Numbered from the stretch's first letter, positions 11,181 through 19,101 are shown. The stretch is DNA of 64,000 nucleotides from Streptomyces sp. Ru62 (GCF_002920615.1 NZ_PQSU01000007.1:186001-250000); one strand, 5' to 3'. Program-made: numbers and translations. Notes: a model not told the origin generated them from the letters alone.

Positions 11181-11234
11181 TTCCGCTTCGTGGAGCCTAG
11201 AAGTGGGGCGATCTGGGCGTCAACAGTTTGTTGA
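11181..11234 (-). promoter_or_regulatory. Catalase promoter with overlapping operators
   Basis: Read on the minus strand, TTGACG (11223-11218) and TAGGCT (11199-11194) are 18 bp apart. The -35 is the right arm of TCAACAAACTGTTGA (11234-11220), which differs by one base from the uricase-operon element. TTCCGCTTCGTGGAG (11181-11195), one base off the AllR-like consensus, covers the -10 and start. A separate near-palindrome GCGGAAACCTGTTTCCGC (11169-11186) overlaps it. Confidence 0.6.
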
Positions 11235-11261
11235 ACTGAAGCGGTGGCATGGTGAAGGTGA

Positions 11262-11323
11262 TTCCGGGCCGCGGCGCCGCCTGGGCGCGACAGGACAGGT
11301 GTCGGCGGCGCCACGGCCCGGAA
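11262..11323 (-). terminator. Terminator of hyi-glxR
   Basis: Two 20-nt arms (11262-11281 and 11304-11323) are complementary with one mismatch, with a 22-nt loop. The hairpin lies 15 nt past the glxR stop and ahead of the catalase promoter, insulating the two units. Confidence 0.75.
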
Positions 11324-11338
11324 GTCTGCGAGGGGCCG

Positions 11339-12226
11339 TCAGGCCTGGGCGCCGGACAGGCGCTCCACGGCCCGCAGCAGGGCCGAGTGGTCCAGGCCGC
11401 CGTCACCCTGGGCGCGCAGCGAGGCGACGAGCTGGGCGACCACGGCGCCGACCGGCAGGGCCGCGCCGACGGTGCGGGCGGCGTCGGTGACGATGCCCAT
11501 GTCCTTGTGGTGCAGGTCGATGCGGAAGCCCGGCCTGAAGTCGCGGTTCAGGAAGTTGTCCTTCTTGCGCGTCAGCACGGTGGAGCCGGCGAGGCCGCCG
11601 CCCAGGACGTCCAGCGCGGCCTTCAGGTCCACGCCCGACTTCTCCAGGAAGACCACGGCCTCCGCGCACGCCTGGATGTTGACGGCGACGATGAGCTGGT
11701 TGGCCGCCTTCACGGTCTGGCCGGAGCCGTGCGGACCGCACAGCACGATGGTCTTGCCGAGCACCTCGAAGACCGGCCTCGCCTCGTCGAAGTCGGCCTG
11801 CTCACCCCCGACCATGATCGACAGTACGGCCTCGACGGCGCCGGCCTCACCGCCGGAGACGGGCGCGTCCAGGACGCGGATGCCCTTCTCCTTCGCGTTC
11901 TGCGCGAGGTCGACGGAGGTCTGCGGGGTGATCGAGGACATGTCGATCAGCAGGGCGCCCCGCCGGGCGTTCTCCAGGATGCCGTCCGGGCCGTAGGCGA
12001 TGGCCTCGACCTGGGGGGAGGCGGGCACCATCGTGATCACCACGTCGGCATCCCGTACGGCCTCGGCTATCGAGGCGGCGGCCGTACCGCCGGCGGCGGC
12101 CAGCCGGTCCAGCTTCTCCCGCTCCAGGGTGTAGCCGGTGACGTCGTAACCCGCCTTGATCAGGTTCTCGGACATGGGGGAGCCCATGATGCCGAGGCCG
12201 ATCCAGGCGATCTTGGGAAGACTCAT
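11339..12226 (-). CDS. glxR: Tartronate semialdehyde reductase (2-hydroxy-3-oxopropionate reductase)
   Basis: A 295-aa beta-hydroxyacid dehydrogenase that reduces tartronate semialdehyde, the Gcl product, to D-glycerate with NAD(P)H. The N-terminal Rossmann motif is GLGIMGSPM, the substrate motif DAPVSGGEAGA starts at residue 120, and the catalytic Lys173 is in KAANQLIV. The frame is open upstream, but the ATG at 12226 starts exactly at the family's usual N-terminus (MSLPKIAWIGLG) with AAAGG about 9 nt before it. It is the second gene of an operon with hyi, 28 bp downstream of it, and ends before a strong hairpin. Glycerate kinase, the next step, is not in the window. Confidence 0.93.
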   Translation of the reverse strand: MSLPKIAWIGLGIMGSPMSENLIKAGYDVTGYTLEREKLDRLAAAGGTAAASIAEAVRDADVVITMVPASPQVEAIAYGPDGILENARRGALLIDMSSITPQTSVDLAQNAKEKGIRVLDAPVSGGEAGAVEAVLSIMVGGEQADFDEARPVFEVLGKTIVLCGPHGSGQTVKAANQLIVAVNIQACAEAVVFLEKSGVDLKAALDVLGGGLAGSTVLTRKKDNFLNRDFRPGFRIDLHHKDMGIVTDAARTVGAALPVGAVVAQLVASLRAQGDGGLDHSALLRAVERLSGAQA

Positions 12227-12254
12227 CGGGGGTGCCTTTCTCAGTGCGGGGTGG

Positions 12255-13112
12255 TCAGCGGGCCGCGCGGGCCTGGACGGGCAGCCAGTCGAAGGCCTCG
12301 GCGCTCGGGCGGTCGCCCGGCTTGTACTCAAGGCCGACCCAGCCGTCGTAACCGGCCTTCCTCAGCCGGCCGAGCAGGTCCTCCAGCGGGAGCGAACCCG
12401 TTCCGGGGGCGCCGCGGCCGGGGTTGTCGGCGATCTGCACGTGCCCGGTCCTCGCGGTGTACCGCTCGATGACCGAGGGCAGGTCCTCGCCGTTCATGGA
12501 CAGGTGGTAGAGGTCCATCAGGAACTTCGCGTTCCCGAGGCCCGTCGCCTCGTTGACCCTGTCCACGACCGCGATGGCCGCGGGCGCGCTCACCAGCGGG
12601 TACAGCGGTGACTCGGGCTTGTTGAGGGCCTCGACCAGCAGGATGGCGCCGATCCGGTCGGCCGCCCGGGCCGCGAGGGTGAGGTTCTCCAGGGCGAGCG
12701 CGTCCTGCTCGGCCGGGTCCACGCCCTCGACGCGGTTGCCGTACAGCGCGTTGAGGGCCGTGCAGCCGAGGGAGGCCGCGAAGCCGGCGGCGACGTCGAT
12801 GTTGGCGCGGAACCTCTCCGACTCCTCGCCGGGGACCGACAGGGCGCCGCGGTCCGGGCCCGGGAGCCGGCCGGCGTAGAAGTTCAGGCCGGTGAGCCGG
12901 ACCCCCGCGTCCTCGATCGCCCTCCGCAGGGCGTCCAGCTCGGACCGCGCGGGGGTGGGGGAGTCGATCCAGGGCCACCACAGCTCGACCGCGGAGAAGC
13001 CCGCCGCGGCGGCGGCCGCGGGACGCTCCAGGAGCGGGAGCTCGGTGAAGAGGATCGACAGGTTGACGTTGAAGCGCTGGTCTGCGGCGGTGCTCCACTC
13101 GAAACCTGGCAT
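12255..13112 (-). CDS. hyi: Hydroxypyruvate isomerase
   Basis: A 285-aa TIM-barrel protein of the xylose-isomerase-like/AP-endonuclease-2 fold. It would interconvert hydroxypyruvate and tartronate semialdehyde. Family motifs are the acidic metal-site stretches LVEALN, MDLYHLS, GHVQIADNPGR and GLEYKP. The ATG at 13112 has GAAGGGAG about 10 nt upstream, slightly long. It is the first gene of the hyi-glxR operon and is preceded by TTGACA-18-CAATCT and two 15-bp operators. It is about 25 aa longer than the E. coli enzyme because of an N-terminal extension (MPGFEWSTAADQ), which may mean a later start. Confidence 0.9.
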   Translation of the reverse strand: MPGFEWSTAADQRFNVNLSILFTELPLLERPAAAAAAGFSAVELWWPWIDSPTPARSELDALRRAIEDAGVRLTGLNFYAGRLPGPDRGALSVPGEESERFRANIDVAAGFAASLGCTALNALYGNRVEGVDPAEQDALALENLTLAARAADRIGAILLVEALNKPESPLYPLVSAPAAIAVVDRVNEATGLGNAKFLMDLYHLSMNGEDLPSVIERYTARTGHVQIADNPGRGAPGTGSLPLEDLLGRLRKAGYDGWVGLEYKPGDRPSAEAFDWLPVQARAAR

Positions 13113-13142
13113 TCGGGCCGCGCTCCCTTCCGTGGGCTAAGA

Positions 13143-13178
13143 TTCCGTATTACGGAAGTTGATTTCTGCGTAATGGAA
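13143..13178. promoter_or_regulatory. Paired 15-bp operators of hyi-glxR (putative AllR sites)
   Basis: TTCCGTATTACGGAA (13143-13157) is a perfect palindrome and TTCTGCGTAATGGAA (13164-13178) a near match, with centres 21 bp apart. On the minus strand they lie at and just after the start point of the promoter at 13178-13207. Confidence 0.75.
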
Positions 13179-13207
13179 GATTGCCGCCGGGTGTCGGAGC
13201 TTGTCAA
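13178..13207 (-). promoter_or_regulatory. Promoter of hyi-glxR
   Basis: On the minus strand TTGACA (13207-13202) and CAATCT (13183-13178) are 18 bp apart. The -35 is perfect and the -10 fair. The predicted start falls in the operator pair. Confidence 0.55.
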
Positions 13208-13261
13208 GGGGGGTCGGTCGCCGGCCGCCCGAAAAGCCGCGCCGGGCGTTAGGTTGAGCGC

Positions 13262-13537
13262 GTGCGATTGAGAGTGGAGTTCACGACCGAACCCTTCGAC
13301 CTGGACGAGGCGCCCGCGCACGCCCTGGTGGCGCGCGAGGTCATCGAGACGGCCGAGCTGGACGCCGTCGACGTCGGCCCGTTCGGCAACACGGCGGAGG
13401 GCGGCGCCAATCGCGTGCTCACCGCCGTGGACGCGCTGCTGCGCAAGACCCTGGAGGCCGGCGCCACCCGGGTCTCGCTCCAGGTCAACGTGATCGACGG
13501 CGTGAACGGCGACGGGACCGCGGAGGGCGGCAGGTGA
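13262..13537 (+). CDS. Thiamine-binding-like (MTH1187/YkoF-type) small protein
   Basis: A 91-aa protein with an alternating strand-helix pattern (LRVEFTTEPF... AREVIETAELDAVDVGPFGNTAEGG... ALLRKTLEAGATRVSLQVNVI) that resembles DUF77/MTH1187-type ferredoxin-like proteins, some of which bind thiamine. This assignment is by pattern only. The GTG at 13262 is 7 nt after a TAGGTT (13250-13255) -10-like box, so the mRNA is probably leaderless. Its stop overlaps the start of the next gene by 4 bp, so the two form an operon. If it does bind thiamine, a link to the ThDP enzyme Gcl would be attractive but is speculation. Confidence 0.65.
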   Translation: MRLRVEFTTEPFDLDEAPAHALVAREVIETAELDAVDVGPFGNTAEGGANRVLTAVDALLRKTLEAGATRVSLQVNVIDGVNGDGTAEGGR

Positions 13538-13896
13538 CCGGGGACGAGCCGTTCATCGCGGCCGTGAAGCCACTGGTCGACGCCATGGGCGGGGAGATGC
13601 TGCCACCCGACGAGGCCGGCCCCGAGGACGTCGTGCTCGCCTGGGAGGGCGTCGACGTCGTCGCCGTGCGCCTGCCCCAGCTCGCCGACTCCCTCGACCA
13701 CATCCTCGCCGTCATGGAGCGCAGGCAGGGCCGGCCGCTGGCCGATCTGGACCGCAAGGCCAAGCAGGAACTCGTCCGCAGCCTGGAGGCGCGCGGCGCG
13801 TTCGCCGTGCGGCACGGCGTGGAGACCGTGGCCGGCGCGCTCGGCGTCAGCCGGTTCACGGTCTACAACTACCTCAACCGGGAGAAGGGTTCCTGA
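13534..13896 (+). CDS. Small helix-turn-helix protein
   Basis: A 120-aa protein with a C-terminal helix-turn-helix (GAFAVRHGVETVAGALGVSRFTVYNYLNRE, about residues 88-117), like the DNA-recognition part of Fis/TrpR-type or MarR-like small regulators. The N-terminal 80 residues (AMGGEMLPPDEAGPEDVVLAWEG) form an alpha/beta part with no known signature. It overlaps the preceding gene by the GTGA of its start and ends just upstream of the uricase operon promoter. Position makes it a candidate regulator of the nearby purine genes, but nothing in the sequence proves this. Confidence 0.75.
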   Translation: MTGDEPFIAAVKPLVDAMGGEMLPPDEAGPEDVVLAWEGVDVVAVRLPQLADSLDHILAVMERRQGRPLADLDRKAKQELVRSLEARGAFAVRHGVETVAGALGVSRFTVYNYLNREKGS

Positions 13897-13941
13897 CCGG
13901 GCCGGAAGCGGGGGCCGCCGTGCCGTCCGGGCCCGGCCCGG
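13897..13941 (+). terminator. Possible terminator after the HTH gene
   Basis: CCGGGCCGG (13897-13905) and CCGGCCCGG (13933-13941) are perfectly complementary, with a 27-nt loop. They directly follow the HTH stop and precede the uricase-operon promoter. Confidence 0.4.
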
Positions 13942-13958
13942 CTTGTTACGCGGAATTT

Positions 13959-13998
13959 TCAACAAAGTGTTGACGTGATGTTTCCGAGGGCGTTAGCT
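13959..13998 (+). promoter_or_regulatory. Uricase-operon promoter with palindrome over the -35
   Basis: TCAACAAAGTGTTGA (13959-13973) is a palindrome with 6-bp arms. Its right arm supplies the -35 TTGACG (13970-13975), followed after 17 bp by TTAGCT (13993-13998). The same arrangement occurs at the catalase promoter. Confidence 0.65.
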
Positions 13999-14047
13999 AT
14001 CGGCAGCCCGATCAGCACGACGGCCCATCGTGGCCACGGAGGCTCCC

Positions 14048-14560
14048 GTGACGTCGACTTCCACGCCCCCGGGCCTGGCCCGGTTCAACGATCTGGAGGA
14101 GCGCGCGGCCCTCGCCGCCCTCCACGAGGCGTGCGCCTCCACCGAGTGGGCCCGGCGACTGCTCGCCACCCGCCCCTACGCCACGCCCGAGGACCTGTAC
14201 GCCGCCAGCGACGCCGCCATGGCCGAGCTGACCACCGCGGACCTTGAGGAGGCGATGGCCGGACATCCGCCGATCGGACGCCCCAAACCCGGCGACCCGG
14301 CCTCCGCCCGCGAGCAACGCGGCATGGCCGGCGCCTCCGACGAGCTCAAGGCGGAGATGCTGGAACTGAACCTGGCCTACCAGGAGAGGTTCGGCCACGT
14401 CTTCCTCATCTGCGCCACCGGCCGGACCGGGGAGCAGATGCGGGACGCGGTCAAGGAGCGGATCGGGAACGCGCCGGAGCAGGAGCGGGAGATCGTCCGC
14501 ACCGAGCTGGGCAAGATCAACCGCATCCGACTGGCCCGACTCGTCGAAGAGGACGCCTGA
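14048..14560 (+). CDS. OHCU decarboxylase (2-oxo-4-hydroxy-4-carboxy-5-ureidoimidazoline decarboxylase)
   Basis: A 170-aa enzyme for the last step of uric acid to S-allantoin conversion. It has the catalytic His73 in AGHPPIGRP, and the signature ERFGHVFLICATGR followed by the C-terminal RTELGKINRIRL helix. An in-frame GTG lies at 14030, but the GTG at 14048 is preferred because CGGAGG stands 6 nt before it. First gene of the operon OHCU decarboxylase - HIU hydrolase - uricase; the predicted leader from the promoter is about 40 nt. The next gene starts 4 bp after its stop. Confidence 0.93.
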   Translation: MTSTSTPPGLARFNDLEERAALAALHEACASTEWARRLLATRPYATPEDLYAASDAAMAELTTADLEEAMAGHPPIGRPKPGDPASAREQRGMAGASDELKAEMLELNLAYQERFGHVFLICATGRTGEQMRDAVKERIGNAPEQEREIVRTELGKINRIRLARLVEEDA

Positions 14561-14564
14561 CACC

Positions 14565-14978
14565 ATGAGCACCAGCACCACCGCCTCCGTGTCCACGCAC
14601 ATCCTGGACACCTCGATCGGCCGCCCCGCCGGGGGTGTCGCCGTCCACCTCTCCGCCCGCAGCGGCCAGGGAGCCCCTTACGGGCAGGGAGGGGACTGGC
14701 AGGCGCTCGGCGGCTCCGCGACCGACGCCGACGGCCGGTGCAAGGACCTGCCGGCCCTGCCGGAGGGGACCACCCACGTACGGCTCGACTTCGAGGTGGA
14801 GCCGTACTTCGCGAAGAAGCAAGCCGATGCGCAGCAGGACGCCCCCGCGAATCGGGACAGCGGACCCGGCGTGTTCTTCCCGGAGGTGGCGATCACGTTC
14901 GCCGTCGTGCCGGGCGAGCACTACCACGTGCCGCTGCTGCTCAACCCGTTCGGCTACTCCGTTTACCGAGGGAGCTAG
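14565..14978 (+). CDS. 5-hydroxyisourate hydrolase (transthyretin-like)
   Basis: A 137-aa transthyretin-related protein that hydrolyses the uricase product 5-hydroxyisourate to OHCU. The diagnostic N-terminal VSTHILDTSIGRPA with His12, the central RLDFEVEPYF and the exact C-terminal YRGS tetrapeptide are all present. It is somewhat longer than usual because of a charged insertion (KKQADAQQDAPANRDSG). It lies between OHCU decarboxylase and uricase with 4- and 6-bp gaps, so the enzymes of three consecutive steps are made together. Confidence 0.95.
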   Translation: MSTSTTASVSTHILDTSIGRPAGGVAVHLSARSGQGAPYGQGGDWQALGGSATDADGRCKDLPALPEGTTHVRLDFEVEPYFAKKQADAQQDAPANRDSGPGVFFPEVAITFAVVPGEHYHVPLLLNPFGYSVYRGS

Positions 14979-14984
14979 CTAAAG

Positions 14985-15908
14985 ATGCCCACCATTCTGG
15001 GACAGAACCAGTACGGCAAGGCCGAGAACCGAGTCGTCAAGATCACGCGGGACGGCGCCACCCACCACATCAAGGACCTCAACGTCTCCGTCGCGCTGAG
15101 CGGCGACATGGACGAGGTCCACTACTCCGGCTCCAACGCCCACGTCCTGCCGACCGACACCACCAAGAACACGGTGTTCGCGTTCGCCAAGGAACACGGC
15201 ATCGAGTCCGCCGAGCAGTTCGGCATCCACCTCGCCCGGCACTTCGTCACCAGCCAGGAGCCGATCCACCGCGCCAGGATCCGCATCGAGGAGTACGCCT
15301 GGGAGCGGATCGAGACCTCCGACGCCAACTCCAGGTTCATCGGCGCCGACGAGGTCAAGCACTCCTTCGTCCGCAAGGGCCAGGAGACCCGCCTCACCCA
15401 GATCACCTACGACGGTGAGCGGTGGGAGGTCATCTCCGGGCTGAAGGACCTGGTCGTGATGAACTCGACCAACTCCGAGTTCTGGGGCTACGTCAAGGAC
15501 AAGTACACCACCCTCCAGGCGGCGTACGACCGCATCCTGGCCACCGAGGTCTCCGGCCGCTGGCGGTTCAACTGGACCGACGACGAGCAGAAGATGCCCC
15601 ACTGGGAGAAGTCCTACGAGCAGACGAAGAAGCACATGCTCCAGGCCTTCGCCGAGACGTACTCCCTCTCCCTCCAGCAGACGCTGTACCAGATGGGCGC
15701 GCGCATCATCAACAACCGCGGCGAGATCGACGAGGTCCGCTTCTCGCTGCCGAACAAGCACCACTTCCTGGTGGACCTGGAGCCGTTCGGTCTCAAGAAC
15801 GACAACGAGGTCTACTTCGCCGCCGACCGCCCCTACGGCCTCATCGAGGCCACCGTCCTGCGGGACGGCTGCGAGGCCCGTATCCCGGTCGACATGACCA
15901 ACCTCTGA
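14985..15908 (+). CDS. Urate oxidase (uricase)
   Basis: A 307-aa cofactor-free oxidase that converts urate and O2 to 5-hydroxyisourate and H2O2. The catalytic dyad is visible as Lys12 in QNQYGKAENRV and Thr57 in LPTDTTKNTV, and the family stretch LPNKHHFLVDLEPF is present. Length matches bacterial uricases. No peroxisomal C-terminal signal is present, as expected in a bacterium. It ends the three-gene operon; a perfect 11-bp GC hairpin follows before the permease gene. The H2O2 produced explains the co-located catalase. Confidence 0.96.
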   Translation: MPTILGQNQYGKAENRVVKITRDGATHHIKDLNVSVALSGDMDEVHYSGSNAHVLPTDTTKNTVFAFAKEHGIESAEQFGIHLARHFVTSQEPIHRARIRIEEYAWERIETSDANSRFIGADEVKHSFVRKGQETRLTQITYDGERWEVISGLKDLVVMNSTNSEFWGYVKDKYTTLQAAYDRILATEVSGRWRFNWTDDEQKMPHWEKSYEQTKKHMLQAFAETYSLSLQQTLYQMGARIINNRGEIDEVRFSLPNKHHFLVDLEPFGLKNDNEVYFAADRPYGLIEATVLRDGCEARIPVDMTNL

Positions 15909-15920
15909 CGCGGGACGCGC

Positions 15921-15950
15921 GCCCCCGGCCCCGCCACCCGGGCCGGGGGC
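15921..15950 (+). terminator. Hairpin between uricase and permease
   Basis: GCCCCCGGCCC (15921-15931) and GGGCCGGGGGC (15940-15950) form a perfect 11-bp stem with an 8-nt loop. It is either a terminator or a partial attenuator that lowers permease expression from the uricase promoter. Confidence 0.75.
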
Positions 15951-15972
15951 CCGCCACACCGGAGGGAACGAA

Positions 15973-17385
15973 ATGGCACAGCCTGCGAAGGGGCCCGCCA
16001 CAGCCCCCTGTTCCACCCCGCCGGAGCACATCGAGGACGCCGTCACGTCCGTGCACCCGGTGGACGAGAAGCTCCACCTCCCGCGGCTCGTCCCCGCCGC
16101 GCTCCAGCACATCGCCGCGATGTACGCGGGCGTCGTCACTCCTCCGCTCATCATCGGCCAGGCCTGCGGACTCGACATCGCGGCCCGCACCCGGCTCATC
16201 GCCGCGAGCCTGCTCATCGCGGGCGTCGCGACCGTCCTGCAGACCCTCGGCGTCAAGGGCCTCGTCGGCAACCGGCTGCCCTTTGTCAACGCGGCCTCCT
16301 CCGCCGGCATCGCCCCGATCCTCGCGATCGCCGAGACCAACGGCAAAGGCCACCAACTCCCCGCGATCTACGGTGCGGTGATGGTCGCCGGCGCCTTCTG
16401 CCTGGCCCTCGGCCCGTTCTTCGGCCGGCTGCTCCGCTTCTTCCCGCCCCTGGTCACCGGCGTCGTCATCACCCTGATCGGCGTCACGCTGATGCCCGTA
16501 CCGGTCGGCTGGGCCCAGGGCGGCGACAAGACCGCCGCCGACTTCGGCGCCATGCGACACCTCGCGCTCGCCGGGTTCACCCTCGCCGTCATCCTGCTCA
16601 TCCAGCGCTTCGGCAGGGGCTTCGTCCGGCAGATCGCTCTCCTGTTCGGGCTGTTCATCGGCACGCTCGCCGCGATCCCCTTCGGCATGGCCGACTTCAG
16701 CGGCCTGAAGTCCGCGCCCCTCGCCGCGCTGCCCACGCCGTTCGCCTTCGGCGCCCCCGAGTTCCAGCCCGCGGCCATCCTCTCCCTGTGCATCGTGATG
16801 CTGGTGCTGATGACGGAGTCCAGCGCCGGCATGCTCGCCCTCGGCGAGATCTGCGACCGCCGCGCCGACGCGCGGACCATCACCCGCGGTCTGCGTACCG
16901 ACGGCATCGCCACCCTGCTCGGCCCCGTCTTCGGCGGCTTCCCCACCTCGGCCTTCGCCCAGAACGTCGGCGTGGTCTCGCTCACCCGGGTGCGCAGCCG
17001 GTACGTCGTCGCCGTCGCCGGTGCCGCCCTGCTGGCCCTCGGCGCCTTCCCGGTCCTCGGCGCGGTCGTCTCCCTGGTCCCCATGCCGGTCCTCGGCGGC
17101 GCGGGCATCGTCCTGTTCGGCTCGATCGCCGTCAGCGGCATCCGTACGCTGTCCGAGGCGGGCCTCGACGACAGCTCCAACATCATCCTGGTGGCCGTGG
17201 CCCTCGGCGCCGGCATCATCCCGCTGGCCGCGCCGACCTTCTACGCCGGCTTCCCGGCCTGGGCGCAGACCGTGCTCGGCTCCGGCATCAGCGCCGGCGC
17301 GCTCGTCGCGGTCCTGCTCAACCTGTTCTTCCACCACCTCGGCACCCGGAGCGGGCAACCGGCTCCGGCACTCAAATCCTCCTAG
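15973..17385 (+). CDS. NCS2-family uric acid/xanthine permease
   Basis: A 470-aa membrane transporter of the nucleobase-ascorbate (NCS2) family, with about 12-14 hydrophobic helices. The N-terminal QH motif (ALQHIAAMYAG), the acidic TESSAGMLALGEI of helix 8 and the NAT signature QNVGVVSLTR are intact. Xanthine/urate members carry this combination, and the gene follows uricase directly, so uric acid is the likely substrate, driven by proton or sodium. The ATG at 15973 has GGAGGG about 7 nt upstream. A second paralogue lies at 19.1 kb. Confidence 0.9.
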   Translation: MAQPAKGPATAPCSTPPEHIEDAVTSVHPVDEKLHLPRLVPAALQHIAAMYAGVVTPPLIIGQACGLDIAARTRLIAASLLIAGVATVLQTLGVKGLVGNRLPFVNAASSAGIAPILAIAETNGKGHQLPAIYGAVMVAGAFCLALGPFFGRLLRFFPPLVTGVVITLIGVTLMPVPVGWAQGGDKTAADFGAMRHLALAGFTLAVILLIQRFGRGFVRQIALLFGLFIGTLAAIPFGMADFSGLKSAPLAALPTPFAFGAPEFQPAAILSLCIVMLVLMTESSAGMLALGEICDRRADARTITRGLRTDGIATLLGPVFGGFPTSAFAQNVGVVSLTRVRSRYVVAVAGAALLALGAFPVLGAVVSLVPMPVLGGAGIVLFGSIAVSGIRTLSEAGLDDSSNIILVAVALGAGIIPLAAPTFYAGFPAWAQTVLGSGISAGALVAVLLNLFFHHLGTRSGQPAPALKSS

Positions 17386-17451
17386 GGTCCTGCCGTGCCC
17401 TCCCCGTGGACGCCCCGTTCACGGGCCGCCACCGAAAGACAAGGAAGCACG

Positions 17452-18837
17452 ATGGCACCATCGGCAGCCGAGCGCATCGTCATCGAGAACTGCGCCATCG
17501 CGACCGTGGACGCGGGCGACACGGAGTACGCCTCCGGACACCTCGTCCTGGCCGGCAACCGCATCGAGTCGGTCGGCGCGGGCAGGGCGCCCGAGGGCCT
17601 GGAGAACGTGGTGCGCCGGATCGACGCGACCGGCCACCTCGCCACGCCCGGTCTGATCAACACCCACCACCACTTCTACCAGTGGATCACCCGGGGCCTC
17701 GCCACCGACCACAACCTGTTCAACTGGCTGGTCGCGCTCTACCCGACCTGGGCGCGCATCGACGAGCAGATGACGTACGCCGCCGCGCGGGGGTCGCTCG
17801 CCATGATGGCCCGGGGCGGTGTCACCACCGCCATGGACCACCACTACGTCTATCCGCACGGTTCCGGCGACCTGTCCGGCTCGATCATCCGCGCCGCCGC
17901 GGAGACGGGCGTCCGGTTCACGCTGGCGCGCGGCTCGATGGACCGCAGCGAGAAGGACGGCGGGCTGCCGCCGGACTTCGCCGTCGAGACACTGGAGGGT
18001 GCGCTCGCCGCCACCGAGGAGACCGTCAAGAAGCATCACGACGCCTCCTTCGACGCGATGACCCAGGTGGCGGTCGCTCCCTGCTCGCCGTTCTCCGTCT
18101 CGACCGAACTCATGCGCGAGGGCGCCGAGCTGGCCCGCCGTCTCGGTGTACGGCTGCACACCCACGGCTCGGAGACGGTGGAGGAGGAGAAGTTCTGCCA
18201 CGAGCTGTTCGGCATGGGCCCGACCGACTACTTCGAGTCCACCGGCTGGCTGGGTGCGGACGTGTGGATGGCGCACTGCGTCCACATGACCGATTCCGAC
18301 ATCGCCGCGTTCGCCCGCACGGGGACCGGCGTCGCCCACTGCCCGTCCTCCAACGCCCGCCTCGCGGCAGGCATCGCCCGCGTCCCCGACATGCTCCGTG
18401 CGGGCGTCCCGGTCGGCCTCGGCGTCGACGGCACCGCCTCCAACGAGTCCGGCGAACTCCACACCGAACTGCGCAACGCCCTCCTGATCAACCGCCTCGG
18501 TGCCCACCGCGAGGCCGCCCTCAACGCCCGCCAGGCGCTGCGTCTCGGCACCCACGGTGGCGCCCAGGTCCTCGGCCGGGCGGAGCAGACCGGCTCGCTG
18601 GAGCCCGGCAAGCTCGCCGACCTGGTGCTGTGGAAGATGGACACGCTCGCCCACGCCTCCATCGCCGACCCGGTGACCGCGCTCGTGTTCGGCGCCGCGG
18701 CCCCGGTCACCGCGTCCTTCGTGAACGGCCGGCAGATCGTGGAGAACGGCCGCCTGCTCACCGTGGACGAGGACGCCATCGCCGTCGCCACCCGCGCGGA
18801 GGCCCAGCGCCTGGCCCGCATCACCGCACAGGCCTGA
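17452..18837 (+). CDS. 8-oxoguanine deaminase (amidohydrolase)
   Basis: A 461-aa zinc amidohydrolase. The metal motif THHHFYQW (His72-74), the HTHGSET and HCVHMTD histidines, and the catalytic Asp in GVDGTASNESG are present. The extended motif and the length are those of 8-oxoguanine deaminases, which turn 8-oxoguanine into uric acid; atrazine chlorohydrolase-type and guanine deaminases are the near alternatives. This would place a urate-forming enzyme directly between two purine permeases. The ATG at 17452 with AAGGAAG upstream is preferred to an earlier in-frame ATG. Likely co-transcribed with the permease before it (66-bp gap). Confidence 0.85.
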   Translation: MAPSAAERIVIENCAIATVDAGDTEYASGHLVLAGNRIESVGAGRAPEGLENVVRRIDATGHLATPGLINTHHHFYQWITRGLATDHNLFNWLVALYPTWARIDEQMTYAAARGSLAMMARGGVTTAMDHHYVYPHGSGDLSGSIIRAAAETGVRFTLARGSMDRSEKDGGLPPDFAVETLEGALAATEETVKKHHDASFDAMTQVAVAPCSPFSVSTELMREGAELARRLGVRLHTHGSETVEEEKFCHELFGMGPTDYFESTGWLGADVWMAHCVHMTDSDIAAFARTGTGVAHCPSSNARLAAGIARVPDMLRAGVPVGLGVDGTASNESGELHTELRNALLINRLGAHREAALNARQALRLGTHGGAQVLGRAEQTGSLEPGKLADLVLWKMDTLAHASIADPVTALVFGAAAPVTASFVNGRQIVENGRLLTVDEDAIAVATRAEAQRLARITAQA

Positions 18838-18860
18838 TCCGGCTCGGGCCCGTACAGACT

Positions 18861-18958
18861 CCGGCCGGGAGGGACGGCTCCCGGCCGGGACCCGTGGATC
18901 CGAGCGGGATCCACGGCAGCCGTCCCCGGGGCGGGTGCACGCACGCGCCCCGGGACGG
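18861..18958 (+). terminator. Three consecutive hairpins after the deaminase
   Basis: Stem 1 is CCGGCCGGGAG/CTCCCGGCCGG (18861-18888, perfect 11 bp). Stem 2 is CCGTGGATCC/GGATCCACGG (18892-18916, perfect 10 bp). Stem 3 pairs 18920-18933 with the region to 18958, with one bulge. Three in a row is more than a simple terminator needs. Confidence 0.65.
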
Positions 18959-18989
18959 TCACCCCCACACCGCTCGCCCCCGTCAGGTC

Positions 18990-19032
18990 CCCTCCCCGAG
19001 CTCTCGGCTTCGCTCGACCAGGGAGGTCCCCC
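18990..19032. repeat. Streptomyces-type dispersed intergenic element
   Basis: The stretch CTCCCCGAGCTCTCGGCTTC continuing to GCTCGACCAGGGAGG can fold (CTCCC/GGGAG and CGAGC/GCTCG). It resembles an intergenic element that I remember as common in Streptomyces genomes. Only one copy is in this window, so dispersal cannot be shown here. Confidence 0.4.
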
Positions 19033-19101
19033 CTGCCCACCCGCACCACCTCCATGAAACCCACGTCGACGACGACGTGTTACCCGCCCGGAGGACCCGC
19101 C

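Noticed and set aside
13941..13955. GCTTGTTACGCGGAA before the uricase operon as an AllR-like site
   Set aside because: Only the right half matches and there is no partner at 21 bp, so it was not included in the four-promoter set.
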